A DNA stretch of 64,000 bases from Ectocarpus siliculosus (taxonomy: Eukaryota; Sar; Phaeophyceae; Ectocarpales; Ectocarpaceae). The stretch is from NCBI GenBank assembly GCA_000310025.1, contig FN649733.1:1479127-1543126 (forward strand), in the 5' to 3' direction. Each line of letters begins with the position of its first letter. Within the stretch, counting starts at the first letter, position 1. The notes under the pieces were generated by a model. The model was not told the DNA's origin. It saw nothing but the letters and a program-made list of their open reading frames with translations, and did no database searches. Shown here piece after piece: positions 50,393 through 61,723 of the stretch. The position numbers and the translations under genes were made by a program.

Positions 50393-53310
50393 TCAACACC
50401 CCGCGGGCACGCACACATAAAAACCGCTGATAGGCATTTCGACAGAAACCTTCGCTTCGAAGCAGTTCATGCCCTTCATCTGAACAGCTGTGCCGGAGAA
50501 GGACGATGCTGTTCGAACTACTACTTCCGCGTCCAAGAGGAACAGAAAGTCTACGAACGCTTTGAGGGCAGCAATCTTGGGGTGTGCAGAGAAAGTGGTG
50601 TGGGCGTCGCCTACTGGAACACCGACATCCACCAATCCAGGCAACATGTCTCGGCCCGCAGCTTCGGCGGAGCAGTTGCGCGCCATGCTCATACTGTACA
50701 GCAAGAGCGCGCCGGTGGATGGGGACGACTCCCTTTCATATACGTACAAATTGTCAAGCACCCCAACTTCGGTTTGCTGGAGAGCACGCACGACATTCAT
50801 CCCGCCTTGCGAACCAAAGCCACCAGGGGCGATTGGCCTCGTGAGTATCGTTGAGGCAAAAGCGCAAGATAATTTGCCTTTCACCACCGTTTATCACCCA
50901 AACATCGGATGCGGCAGTACACGCGCCTACACGCGTCGGGGAGGTCATCGTATCGGAACAACGTCCTCACCTGTTGGAAGAGATGAAGAGCGGAACATCG
51001 CCCTCGTCCGCATTGAAAGCAGCAGGGCAGACGCCCTTCGCCTCCTCCGTTGCCGTGAAGTACCAATTACACACCACGGTCGATCGCAAATTGTTGAAGA
51101 TGTAGGTGTGGATTTTCGGGTCAAAAGACCCTGCGGTTTCTCCCTCGGTCGTTCGTATCTGAAAAGCGACGTATTTTTGGAACCGGGACATTGAGCTGCC
51201 TTCCACTCTCCAAGGGTTGTAGACCTCCAAGCTCCTCATCATCGAAGCGCTGAAAATGTGTACACATGGTGCATCAACGAAGGACAAAACCGCGACGTGA
51301 GCAGCGTGATCGAAACCAGACGATGCTAGGGTACGATTTCTAGGTCTTCTAATACAGGGAATCGTACATTACGTCATCTCTTGTACTTCGAATGCTATGT
51401 CACGAACGTAGCCTACAACCTTCCGTTCACGAAAAAAAAGACGCCATAGATACTCCACGTTGCTTGCGCACCTGCGTTTCACGAACATGTTCCACGTACA
51501 GGGTTGGGAAGCAGGCAGTCCGTTTTGCAACCGGCCGCTGATCCAATACCGAATCTTCACGGGAAACACCTTTTTCAGCTGAAGCACCATGGCGTCTGGA
51601 TGTTGTATCGCGATGCCCATCTTCGACGCCAACATCGTGAGCTGGTGGTCGCACAGGACCATAAAGCCGTCGTAGAACCAGAACAAGTGAAAGCCAGACG
51701 GATTTACACCTTCCAAATGCGACAAACGTTCAGTTTCCAGAACGGAGTCTCATCACGAGGCTCCATGTCACCAAGTACCACGAATCGGCCAACAAAAACT
51801 GCTGCGCCCGGTGCGAATACACACACGCACACAAGATTTTGGAAGCGTGTGGCGATTGGGACTTGTGCCTTGCCGGGTAGCTCAGACATCTCAGGGTACC
51901 TGAAGAGAGGTCTAGATGTTGAGTTCCGAAAAAAAATGGCCACAACGACGGCATAGACATTTCTACCACCATGATATTGTTGGGTGCTGCGGCCTTGCAC
52001 ACGGCATCAAAATTCGCCTCACTTGGGAGCTGATAACACTGACAAATCGATACTGTTCTTGTCAGGTAGGTCTCTCGGTGGTCGTCTTTCCCGTGCCTTG
52101 GGTCGAAGGCTAGGTCGCTCAACAACCAAACCCACCTCGACTGATCGCCTTTGCTCTTCGACGGAATGGCTCAGTGTCGATGTCCCACTTGAGTTCGCCC
52201 GTGTCAAACGCGTCTCGAAACCCCTGGAAACCCTTCCAATTTACAACTAGGCCCAGCTCAAGCCAACGGGCCACCTAAGGATAGCGCCAAGGGCGTGGAG
52301 TGAAGCGCGCGTGTAAAGGATGTTGTCAAAGGTTCGTACCCTGGAGAGCGTGTTGGACAGGGTCACGACGTCACTAGCCGTTTCGGGGTAGATATGGCGA
52401 GGTTACACACACTGGGCCTCACACGTGTTCAGTAGAACTGCATCCTTCGTCCTGCCACGTTTCTATTATGGCACCGGTGGTACGAGACGAAGAGCATTTC
52501 GAGACGATACCCGAAGAAATAGCTCGAAGGATGGTGTATTTTTATGACTAGGACAGACGATGCACAGAAAACCCGCGACTATAGGCAACTCTTGGAGTGC
52601 GTCGATCGGTGGTCCTAGAAGGTTCGTGCCTCGCTTTCGCTCGGCAATGGGTGCAAACAAACGTCATTGGGATGACAAAATCGGCTCGGGTATTGACCAC
52701 CAGAGCGTTCTTCTTCGACCCATACCTGAATGATATTTCTCAAGTCCATGAACGCGTTTCCCACCCGTGACACCAGATCGAAGACCACAACCGTGCCGTT
52801 GGCGATGGCGCTTTCCTGCATTGCTGGCCATGTGCGCCACAACTCGTCGCATTCACTGTCGGCGGGGGCGTGTACGAGTTGGTTGGCAGCCCCTTGCACC
52901 GCGGCTACTCCACCGCCTTGGCTGGCAGCCCCCTGAGCTACTGGTACTCCACCGCTTGATGAAGATGACACCTCCTCGAAGCTTAACAGCGGAGAAGTGG
53001 GGCACGTCGGGGTGTGGGCCGGAATGACGCAAGGCATGCGTTGAACCATTTGTTCACAGTGTAGAGATTCACCACTTCTTAGATTGCCCTCTGGAGTACT
53101 CCCCTGGCGCACGTTTTCCAAGTACATGCGGATATAGATTGTGGGCACTGGGTCATGCACCAGGAGCAACACAGCGAGGCATGAAAACGTGTCACCTCTG
53201 CCCTCTGTCGGCTTCCAAAAGCTCCAGGTTTCTGGGGTTGGGCAGGCCTTCGACTCTTCCTGCGCGGCAAGGGCATCCGAACCAACGGGTACAATGAATT
53301 GTGCGAACAT
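50393..53310 (-). CDS. Putative GT-B glycosyltransferase, fucosyltransferase-like
   Basis: Exons (minus): 53310-52726 (ATG), 52223-52136, 52052-51900, 51709-51472, 51195-50971, 50837-50393 (TGA). Phases are consistent, giving 1,734 nt (577 residues). An in-frame TAG lies upstream of the ATG, which supports this start, though a further 5' exon is possible. The C-terminal half has the layout of a nucleotide-sugar GT-B domain: YVAFQIRTTEGE (compare the HxR/QxR motif of fucosyltransferases), VVCNWYFTATEEAK, DVPLFISSNRP, and near the end FVDFLFLLDAEVVVRTASSF followed by Ser-Gly-Thr-Ala (compare the terminal S-S-F-S sugar-nucleotide motif). The N-terminal exon carries FDLVSRVGNAFMDLRNIIQ, reminiscent of the GN-R motif, after a Ser/Gly/Gln-rich stalk-like stretch. 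No clear membrane anchor is seen. Brown algal walls are fucose-rich, so a wall or glycoprotein role is attractive, but family and donor sugar are inference. Confidence 0.65.
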
Positions 53311-54259
53311 AACGCTCGTAGCGAAACACTTCTAAATACGCGAGAATTGTAACGAAGGAAAACTTTATATCTCCCAAAGGTGGCCCGACCCTGTGGTGGC
53401 GCGAGCGTTCCCACTGAAAGAGTTCATATCTTCTCATCCCGGATTCTAAAATTTTCGCGCGAATATTCGGTCGTTTAGGCTTGTGCCTGCACACCGTACC
53501 TGATTGGATGAACTCTGGATTCTCTGGATTGTTTGCGGACAGCAATCCGAACCACTCGCTGCCTTTTTCGTCTGGTTCCGATCGACAGGTGGGGTTGACC
53601 TCTTGGCGACCGAAAGCGTAGTCTGCATGGTTTGATCAATATTCAAAGGAGCCAGTAAGCCTAACGTCACATATTGACCAACTCGCGGAAATTGATGAAG
53701 CAAGACGGTACAGCCAGGGGGTGATGCCAACCAGGTGTTCTCCAGGCACATGCGAGCGACAACAACAGCAGTACCGCGCAAAGAAAATGAAGATCGTGCG
53801 GTACTCACAGCCATCGCAGTCAACCCATGCAGCGTCTCCTACGTCGCCCACATCGCCTGCAGATGACCTTCGTGTACCCTTACATGCCCACCAAATATGC
53901 TGCGGGGGTACCGATAATCGCACATCCTTTCGGGGCAGTACAATAGACAATAGACATGGGAGAATGGCGAGTGCAATGTTAGGGCGGTCCTCCTCCTGTG
54001 CCTCCCCCAGCAGGGTACAACATGGGGGCAATTTAGGAGCCGCCAAACTTGGAAGTCGACCGTGACAGATAGCGACGCCCTACAGGTAGAGCCATATACT
54101 GTGTTGGGTTCCGCGTTGAAGCTGTTCAGTCAGGTGTCCAAGGTCGCAAGGTTTGGGAGATGCGGGCGATCGAATATGCCTAGGGATGGCCAAAACAACA
54201 TAAACACACGTCACTAAATTTCAACCAGCTCTGCGGAAGGGGGCCTGGAACGAGACTCG

Positions 54260-54793
54260 TCAAGAATATAGACGGTATATTGATGAAATGTCATGAACAC
54301 CGGCCAACGAAAAGGTCGCATGATGCTGACCTCCGTAGTCGAGATGTGCGGACGCATGCGTCGAAGGCATGTCGAGATGTACAGAGGTCACACGCGCGAT
54401 TATCCAGTCACGAACACAGCATTCAACTTTACCAGGCGTGGGTGGTCGACCATGTACCTCTTGTCGAGTTCCAGACGGAAATACTTCGCGAAGCGTTCCA
54501 GCTGATGCAGTGTCACCACAGCCGGTGACTCCCCCGTGTTCCGTGCGGTGAGCACCGGTCACCGTCGGGATGGAGCAATCGTCATGGAGTTTTGAGCACA
54601 GTGCCTCGGCGTGGTCACCATCACACCTGTACGGCTGCGGAGCTGAGGGCCGGGTCGGTCTTCGGTGCCCTTCTCCATCCTCCAACATCCGGCAGATGGG
54701 GTGCCTCGCCGTGTTTGCGCATTGCTGCGTCGTCAAAAGCACCACACCAAGTAGTGCGCAGCTCGGAAACGTCAGCCTCGGCAAAGGTGACAT
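54260..54793 (-). CDS. Hypothetical ORF with N-terminal hydrophobic segment
   Basis: A single-exon ORF of about 177 residues from ATG 54793. Residues 7-25 (LTFPSCALLGVVLLTTQQC) could be a signal peptide or anchor; the rest is Cys-, His- and Thr-rich with no recognised domain. The opposite strand is also open over much of it, so it may be chance. Alternatively it could be a 5' exon of the glycosyltransferase gene downstream, since a gt donor occurs after residues CSIPT. Nothing decides between these. Confidence 0.22.
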   Translation of the reverse strand: MSPLPRLTFPSCALLGVVLLTTQQCANTARHPICRMLEDGEGHRRPTRPSAPQPYRCDGDHAEALCSKLHDDCSIPTVTGAHRTEHGGVTGCGDTASAGTLREVFPSGTRQEVHGRPPTPGKVECCVRDWIIARVTSVHLDMPSTHASAHLDYGGQHHATFSLAGVHDISSIYRLYS

Positions 54794-54880
54794 GTTTGGC
54801 CTGGGCTTGGCAAAAGGTAGATTGGGAGGGGCGGGGATACAGCGCACCAGAGCGAAAGAGAGGTTAGGCCGGACAGCCAA

Positions 54881-57250
54881 TCATTGAATATAAGAAACAC
54901 ATTCAAGACGTCACAAGGTTGCCAGATCTGCGACATGCTGCGTACAAGCGGGATTCGGGGCTTATCTTGACTATCGGCCAAACGATGAGCTTGGACTGAA
55001 AAAGAAACGACAATCAAATTCATGACCGAGTTGTAAGAAACCCCAAGTGTCCTCGGAGTGTAGTTGTTCGGCCCTTGCACAGTACCCAGGTATGTTCAAC
55101 GTTTGAGCCCAATGCGCAAATGTTACGCTTGCGCGATCAACAAGATCCCCTCCCCCCCCTCACGGCAACAACATGTTTCGAAAAAACACTTGACATGAGC
55201 AGCAGCAAATCTGTGCTGACCATATGAAGTGCTCAGGTAAGTGGTTTGCGGCGAGGTAGATGCAGGCAGGCACTCGCGGTCAGCCGGCGCGAATGCCGTG
55301 GTTACTTTCGTATACGTTCGTAGTAGCCCTCGTGTTGATTTTTTCTTGTCCTGGTAATCACATTATCGCTCTGTATCAATACCCGTCTGGGCCAGTTAGT
55401 CTGCGACCACGGCAGGTATCGACGTCAGATGGACCAGTACCGACGTTAAAGGTACTGATCAGAGATCGGAACGGTTACTAATGTGACATGAAGTGTCGCG
55501 AAGGCCATCGCATCAAACAAACACGTGGAGCACCCTAACAACCGCCACGAAATCTTGGTCGTCGGTGTACGTACGTATGTACATAGTGCGGTTCAGCTGG
55601 CTTCAAGTCTTCTATCGGCTCTCCAAGGCACAACACACAACGCTCTACATTGTTTTCGCCCTGTATGCTGCTGTGTCTGGTATATTGTCGAAATGCGTGT
55701 CACCGCGCGCGTCCCACTTCGCGCGGGATCTCGAGGGAGCGAGGCGATCGTTGGGAGCACCATACCAAGTATCTTGGCAACCGAACATGGTAGGAAAAGC
55801 TTAGCCGGGAGTCCCGAAGAGAAGCATGTTTACACATGTGTAAGTGTATATCATACCACACCCTGGACGTTAGACTCGTAACCACGTTTCGTTTTCAAAG
55901 AGCATTTTGAAGTACTTCGAAGTCTTGGTAATACAATAGTCACGTTTCCGGCACGACCAGAGAGGTAGCCGACATCGGAGGCTGGTTGCCCTTGGGTTCA
56001 AAACGACCAATTACTCCGCAATAATCTGGTTCCCAAACCAAACGTTGACACAGCTGCACTCTCGCCTTACTCTACACCACGATACCCAACCCTCTGAACT
56101 GCTGTCGGCCGCCAAAGGCAGCTCGCGGTATGAGCCACCGCCGCTGTAGATTGCGCCAGTGACACCGCGAGCGCTGCAGTGAACGACGAGTGCTTTGGAC
56201 CCAGGTCACGGGTAGCGGACTACAATGCTGTGATCGAACACGCTGCTGTACAGTAGGGGTCATCAGCACCGCCTGATGATGTAGGAGCCTGATGATGTAG
56301 GAGCATACCTGAGCAATATAGAGCTCTGATCTACGTACTTAATGCAAAGGGTCGGTGTGTGGGCAACCCACAACTCTCTGTCAGGACGCAGACTATCTCC
56401 GTGCCTCTGACTACCTCTGACTGCCGTCGGCTTCGGATTGCTTCTGCTCGCTTGTCTGACATGCAGGTGTCAACGCTCTGCCACACATGTTTTCTGTTTG
56501 GCTCACCCGTTACGGACTGGCGTAGCAGCAGAGGGGGGGCTGATGGGAGCGTCCAAAGAGCGAGCGAGGTGAGGTAGGTTTGACGTGAACCGCGAGTATG
56601 GCAGGGCGCCGCAGCCGCACCCTAGAGGCGGCAATGTGGTGGGGGGGTTTTAAGAAAAGATCCCCGGGGTTTCACGGAAATAATTAAGGTTCCGGCGGAG
56701 AATGGGGGCGATGGGGCGGAACCCGAGAACCGGATCCTCTGTGTATCGCACGTTTTCGCCAGCGAAGACAGAAGCACCACGCCTTCACCTCTCTTTATGA
56801 TCAACGCCCATGGCTTGGCATTTCGGAAACCTGCAATCAACGAAATGGAGCACTACCGACCCAGCAGGCAGCAGACACAACAGCCCCAGACATCGTGTCC
56901 CGCGTGAATCGACTGTGGGTATACCTCGAATGCCTCCAGTACATTTTACCATCCGTGCGAAGGGATCTTTACTTCTAAATTTACTGTCTCCTCATTGGTT
57001 GGAGATGCGCGTGCGCGCGCTCCCTCGGTGAACCTCTTTTTGGTTCTATTCACAAAGCTCTCCTGGGGTGGGGAAACCCCGGCGCTGTAGCTAGCTACAT
57101 TTCTCCGCACGCCGCGCACGAGGTGCGCGTGCTGTGAAGGACGGACAGGGCGGCCGTGCTACCTTATCGACACGTAGCCTCTAGAGGGAGGCATTGCATA
57201 GCGTGGCTTCCACCGTTGGCCACCACAGCAGCGGTCAGTCGTTGATGCAA
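54881..57250. other. Intergenic, nothing recognised
   Basis: About 2.4 kb with only short ORFs on both strands. No domain, repeat array or RNA gene could be recognised. Confidence 0.4.
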
Positions 57251-57263
57251 GGAGGTGAGCGGC

Positions 57264-57905
57264 ATGCTGCCGAGCACGGGCTCTGCTGGCGGCGCGCATC
57301 ATGATGCTGATCATGATGCAGGCGCGGATGACTGCGTGGATGGTGCGGCTGGTCGCCAGCACAAGCCGTTGTCGCACCCCTTGCCCGCAGCCCCATGCGC
57401 GAACACTGGAGAGAGTTCCAACTTCTTGCAGCAAAACCCTCCTCGAGAACGGACAGCGACCTCTTCCGGTAGCGAGCCGTCGGGCAATTCCCATCTGTCG
57501 GTCAGCGGCGCGCCTGGCGGTGTAGCCACCGTCGCGAACACATTTCCTTGCGACACTCCTGCGGCTATCGGAGAGGCTTGCAGAAGTGTGAGTGGACGTG
57601 AATCACCACCAGCGAAACGCCACGCGTCGCAAAGCCCATCATCCCGGGGGAGTTTGGGACGAGATGCAAGAAATTCATGCGAGGGCTTCGGGGCCGGTGA
57701 ACGTCGCGGCAGGGTGCTGCACTCGTTCCTTGCTACAGCTGTGCAGATGTCCCAAGCATCGGAGGCCTTGGGGACGCCAGGGGAGCTATCAGGTGATGGT
57801 TTCGAATTCGCGGAACCACATACGCCCCTTTCGTCTGCCATTGGGGTACATACGGGACCGGGATACTGCTCTACCGGTACGCACGGGCCGAGTGCACCAC
57901 TATAA
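57264..57905 (+). CDS. Hypothetical Ser/Gly/Ala-rich ORF
   Basis: An ORF of 213 residues from ATG 57264 to a TAA. It is rich in Ser, Gly, Ala and Pro, with an Asp/His-rich start and no recognised domain. The antisense strand is open over most of the same stretch (57311-57841), so GC-rich composition may explain its length. It could be an exon of an unrecognised gene truncated by the gap at 58039. Confidence 0.25.
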   Translation: MLPSTGSAGGAHHDADHDAGADDCVDGAAGRQHKPLSHPLPAAPCANTGESSNFLQQNPPRERTATSSGSEPSGNSHLSVSGAPGGVATVANTFPCDTPAAIGEACRSVSGRESPPAKRHASQSPSSRGSLGRDARNSCEGFGAGERRGRVLHSFLATAVQMSQASEALGTPGELSGDGFEFAEPHTPLSSAIGVHTGPGYCSTGTHGPSAPL

Positions 57906-58038
57906 TACTACATTCGGAGGTAGAGGGAGTAGCGCAGCTAAACTATGAACGCTCACGCCAACTTGGAGCAATGTTGCCACCATGGCAGCGCCTAGCCAAC
58001 GAAGTGCGGTGGCGACCGCAGCAGCAGCAGCAGCAGCA

Positions 58039-58138
58039 NNNNNNNNNNNNNNNNNNNNNNNNNNNNNNNNNNNNNNNNNNNNNNNNNNNNNNNNNNNNNN
58101 NNNNNNNNNNNNNNNNNNNNNNNNNNNNNNNNNNNNNN
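58039..58138. other. Assembly gap (100 N)
   Basis: A fixed 100-N placeholder directly preceded by a (GCA)n run and directly followed by copy 1 of a 1.44-kb direct repeat. The assembly broke at a microsatellite or repeat edge, so the true start of copy 1 is hidden. Confidence 0.98.
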
Positions 58139-59578
58139 TTTGTATTGGTTGTTTGTATGTTCTTTAGGCTTGGTTCGGGGGTAGTTATTGGGGCAGATCA
58201 ATCAGGTGGCTGCCCTGAACAGCCACATGTACGACGACGTATGCATACGGCGTGGCATTGACGCCCCATCAAAGGACTATTAGCGTGACGTTGCCTCTAG
58301 ATGCGAGCAGTGTAGACGAGGCGAAATCAGCCGTGGGAGAATAGGCGTTGACCGAGCGGATCGACGGTTGCGATGAGCGGCACCCCGGCACGGAAACATG
58401 CGCGGATTCTCAACGTTTGAAACAGCGACTGAGGATGAGGATAAATATGCATACGATAGATCGTGTGGGTTCTCATTTGGGAACGGTAACCTACTGTAAG
58501 GTGCTTGCAGACGGTCTTGTAATGCCTTCTTCTGAGGTAGACTAGACATACTGGGATGAAAGCTTGGTGTTCAAAGGGGGTGGGCATGAACTCTATCTGC
58601 TGTGCTGTCTTCGCAGTACTAGCTGGCAAAAATAAAGTAAGAGGATATGATACACAGCTCACATGGCTGTGGCAAGGTGCTTAACCTCGCCCAAGCTCTT
58701 ACGAGCGGGCCGGCACTGCTGACGGTCATCGACTCTATCTGCTACACTGCTGTAAAGTTGCTGCGCTGTGGTGAAATAATGCTTGCGAGAAAAGACCGAT
58801 TGATTTCGTGACGACGTTGCAGGACAGCACCTGCTGATCTGTTAATAAAGAAACGTTCGGTACCCGTTATGTACGCACACTACAGCAGTACAGCAGCAGC
58901 CGTCACATCAATGGGGTACTAAGCAGCGTACAGAGAGGCACGCACACGATACACCCCACGAAGGCTAAGCGCTGCAACTCACTGCTGTTGCTGTACACCT
59001 GCTTGTAGCACCAACATATTCACCTGGAAAAGCCGAAACGGGGTGACCGCTGCTACCTCTGCCTCTCCTCCTAGCTTTACCGCCGCCAGTGCTCAGCAAC
59101 GTGTTTTACACAGCCAGCCGTCGCCACCACGCCCTTATCCCATGTCCGTTGCTTCGTGGTCGGTCATGATGATGATGATGATGCCAAAACACAACCGGCG
59201 CTCTGGTTGATGATGAGGTCGTTTGCTTCAAGCAGGAGGTTCACGCCGCCGCAATAGCAGCCCAGCCCCAGGTGGTTTCATGAGGGGCATTGCCTGGCAT
59301 CTCACCACGTCGCGGCGTCTGTCCACGCGATATACATACGCTGGCAAGCACGTGTTGTGCGCTGTGCAGCTGTGCAGTGCTGCCGGCGCGCACGTTGGTT
59401 CTTAGTACAACGCACGCGCGCGCGGTCTTTACAACTCCTTTCGTACTAATCCCAAGTGCCGCTTTTAAAACCCGCTTTCAAACTCCCAATCAGCTTCGTT
59501 CAAATGCGGCGGTTTGGGCCAATCAGAGGCGCCGCTTTTAAAAAATTTATCCCTACCCATGGTCCCTGTTCCATAAAA
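58139..59578. repeat. 1.44-kb direct repeat, copy 1
   Basis: Practically identical over its whole length to 61724-63165. It starts at the gap edge and ends at ccataaaa (59578). Both copies hold the same short ORFs (for example 58327-58662 and 61913-62248, minus), none of which shows a recognised domain. The last 120 bases contain two CCAATCAG words and two gccgcttttaaaa words. Possible readings are long terminal repeats of a non-autonomous LTR element, a segmental duplication, or an assembly redundancy at the gap. TG..CA ends, a primer-binding site and a polypurine tract were not evident. Confidence 0.9.
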
Positions 59579-59600
59579 GGCTCAGCGACCATGGGTAGGG
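59551..59600. repeat. 14-bp perfect inverted repeat at the repeat boundary
   Basis: The arms ccctacccatggtc (59551-59564) and gaccatgggtaggg (59587-59600) surround a 22-base loop. The end of the 1.44-kb repeat (59578) falls within the loop. Copy 2 has only the left arm. Confidence 0.85.
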
Positions 59601-61723
59601 CAACCCGGGAACGAGTTATATTAATTTCGCGCGAAGCGCGAAAAAAATACGAAGAGGCGTTTGGGCTGAAGCCTCTTTTTTTCTCCTTTCTGTGCCCTGT
59701 TGTTTTGACTGTTATCTCGCTCAAATCGAGCTCGATTTCAAAATCGTTTTTTGTTCTGCATTGCCTGGCACTTTGCGAGGAGGACTGATGCATGCGCATC
59801 AGAATGTACAAGGAATTGCGGCCGAGGGAGTGCACTAAATTAAGAGGCTTTATGATTGTGCGGAAGGTACCACCTTTTTTTTTTTCTTGCATGCGTCTGT
59901 TGTACGTGTACTTATCTCTTTCAAATCGAGTTCGATTTCAAAGTATAGTGTTTTGCTCTACATTGGGCATCTTACGAGAAGGATCGATGCGTGTACATTC
60001 AAGCCATGTGTTCTTCTACATTCAGACGTCTACGAAAAACACGGCAGCATCACGTCTGTGTAGGTTGGTTCTGCTACAGAACACTGCACCACACCCCGAT
60101 CAGGGCTAGCATCGGCCGTTGCCGTTTACCCCCAAACCGGTTTGGGAAACAAGAATTGGAACTTCAGCGACAGCAGAGTTTGCCAACACTATGTAGTTCT
60201 CTCCCATTAACTGCTATGTACTTACGTTGCTGCCAGGCACTCCTACTGCTGTTGTGGTGCCCACAAGGTTTGCACGCCCCCCCGAAAAATGACACATGTC
60301 CAGCCTCCATAGCACGGATGGTACTTCTATCCCCTCATGCCCATCTTCGCATTCGGCATGGGCGCCCCCGTCCCCACCAAACCGCCCCTACTCACTACCC
60401 CAGTCACCGGCTGCTACCGCTGTAACCTATACACAAGGCGTTTCCAAATTCCAACGGGACACAACAGCATTTGCTCGCCGAATAGGCGCTCGCTGAAATA
60501 GCAACGAATAAGCATGGAAAACGAACCCTAGATCTCCGAATGTGCCTGTGCGTAAACCAAGCGTTTACATCTTCCGGTCGTCACAACAGTTCTCCGCAGG
60601 ATGCCAGATGGCTGCCAATGATCACCAAGAGGTTCGCATTGAATCGCCGTTACATCGCGCAGGATTAACACCACGTCTTCAAACACTGCCCTGGCACCCC
60701 ATAGGTTGGGTAGCTGTTCGACGGAGAGGAACCGCCAAATCAGCCTTCGACCCCGTCTTGATGTCCAGCGCTCGGTTGTATGAACACCTGTCATCCAAAG
60801 CGAGAACATGACATGTGTTTTGCGATTCAGCATTTTCATCAGAGGCCAAAAGGCAAAAGTGAACATACCCAAGCGTCGAACTTCTCTACGGCCCTTTGTA
60901 GTGCCATGGTTGGACCGCGGACAGTTGGTAAAAGTGTGCCCGGCCGTTGTGCCATCGATACAAGTATGCGTCGTAAACAAAAATGCAGAAACTCTACAAA
61001 CACTTGAGTAGCACAAATGTCGCTCCCAGCAGCACGCATGCAAGCGTATCCCTCAACAATATCACGCTCATCCGCAGAGTTGTATCGCAATCTGGACTGC
61101 ACGAAACCCCCTGTTGCTGCTCTATGCATGTGACCCACCTAAAGATGAACCGGCTTGTCAAGTGAGGCTCGAGTCGCGGCCGGCTTCCCGCCAGCGCCGC
61201 GGTGCCGTTAGGATGCTGAGCGAGAGTACCTGATGCACGGATGGAGCAAGAGGAGGAAAGGGGTACGAAGAACACACAGGAGGGAAAACGTCAGCAAATG
61301 CATTGACACGCCTCAACGATGTACCACGTATTTACTACCATACAAGCCTGCACCCTGTGTCCGCCTCAACGAGCGTTACCGATGATAAACCCTGAATTAC
61401 ACTCGCGCTATGTACATAAAACTGCGGTACACAGGAGGTAAGAACAAACAACCCGCTACATACTGCTGAAGGTTGCAGTTGAACGTTGACGACAAAAAAG
61501 AAAGAACCGTGACAAGGTTGCCGACGTACAGCAAGCAGACCTTAACAGATCTCCAGTTCCTCGGAAGGGACTGCGTGGATACAGTTGCTACAAATGAAAG
61601 GATTTGAGGTTGGACGTGGGAAGAAACGGCCTTTGACCCCTAGTCACAGCTTGATACATGCAGCGATGCAGCTTCCGGACGGATTTCGTCTTCGGGGGTC
61701 CCCCCTCACGAGCTAGGTTGCGC
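59579..61723. other. Non-coding segment between the two 1.44-kb repeats
   Basis: 2.1 kb with no credible gene. Two loosely similar blocks of about 80 bp (near 59700-59790 and 59905-60000) each contain a tcaaatcgag-tcgatttcaaa palindrome; the first includes the perfect aaatcgagctcgattt. If the flanking repeats are LTRs, this would be the interior of a non-autonomous element lacking gag-pol, but no such coding sequence is seen. Confidence 0.5.

Noticed and set aside
50036-50854. Plus-strand ORF of 272 aa
   Set aside because: It is mostly antisense to the last glycosyltransferase exon. It has no domain, while the minus strand has phase-consistent exons and motifs.
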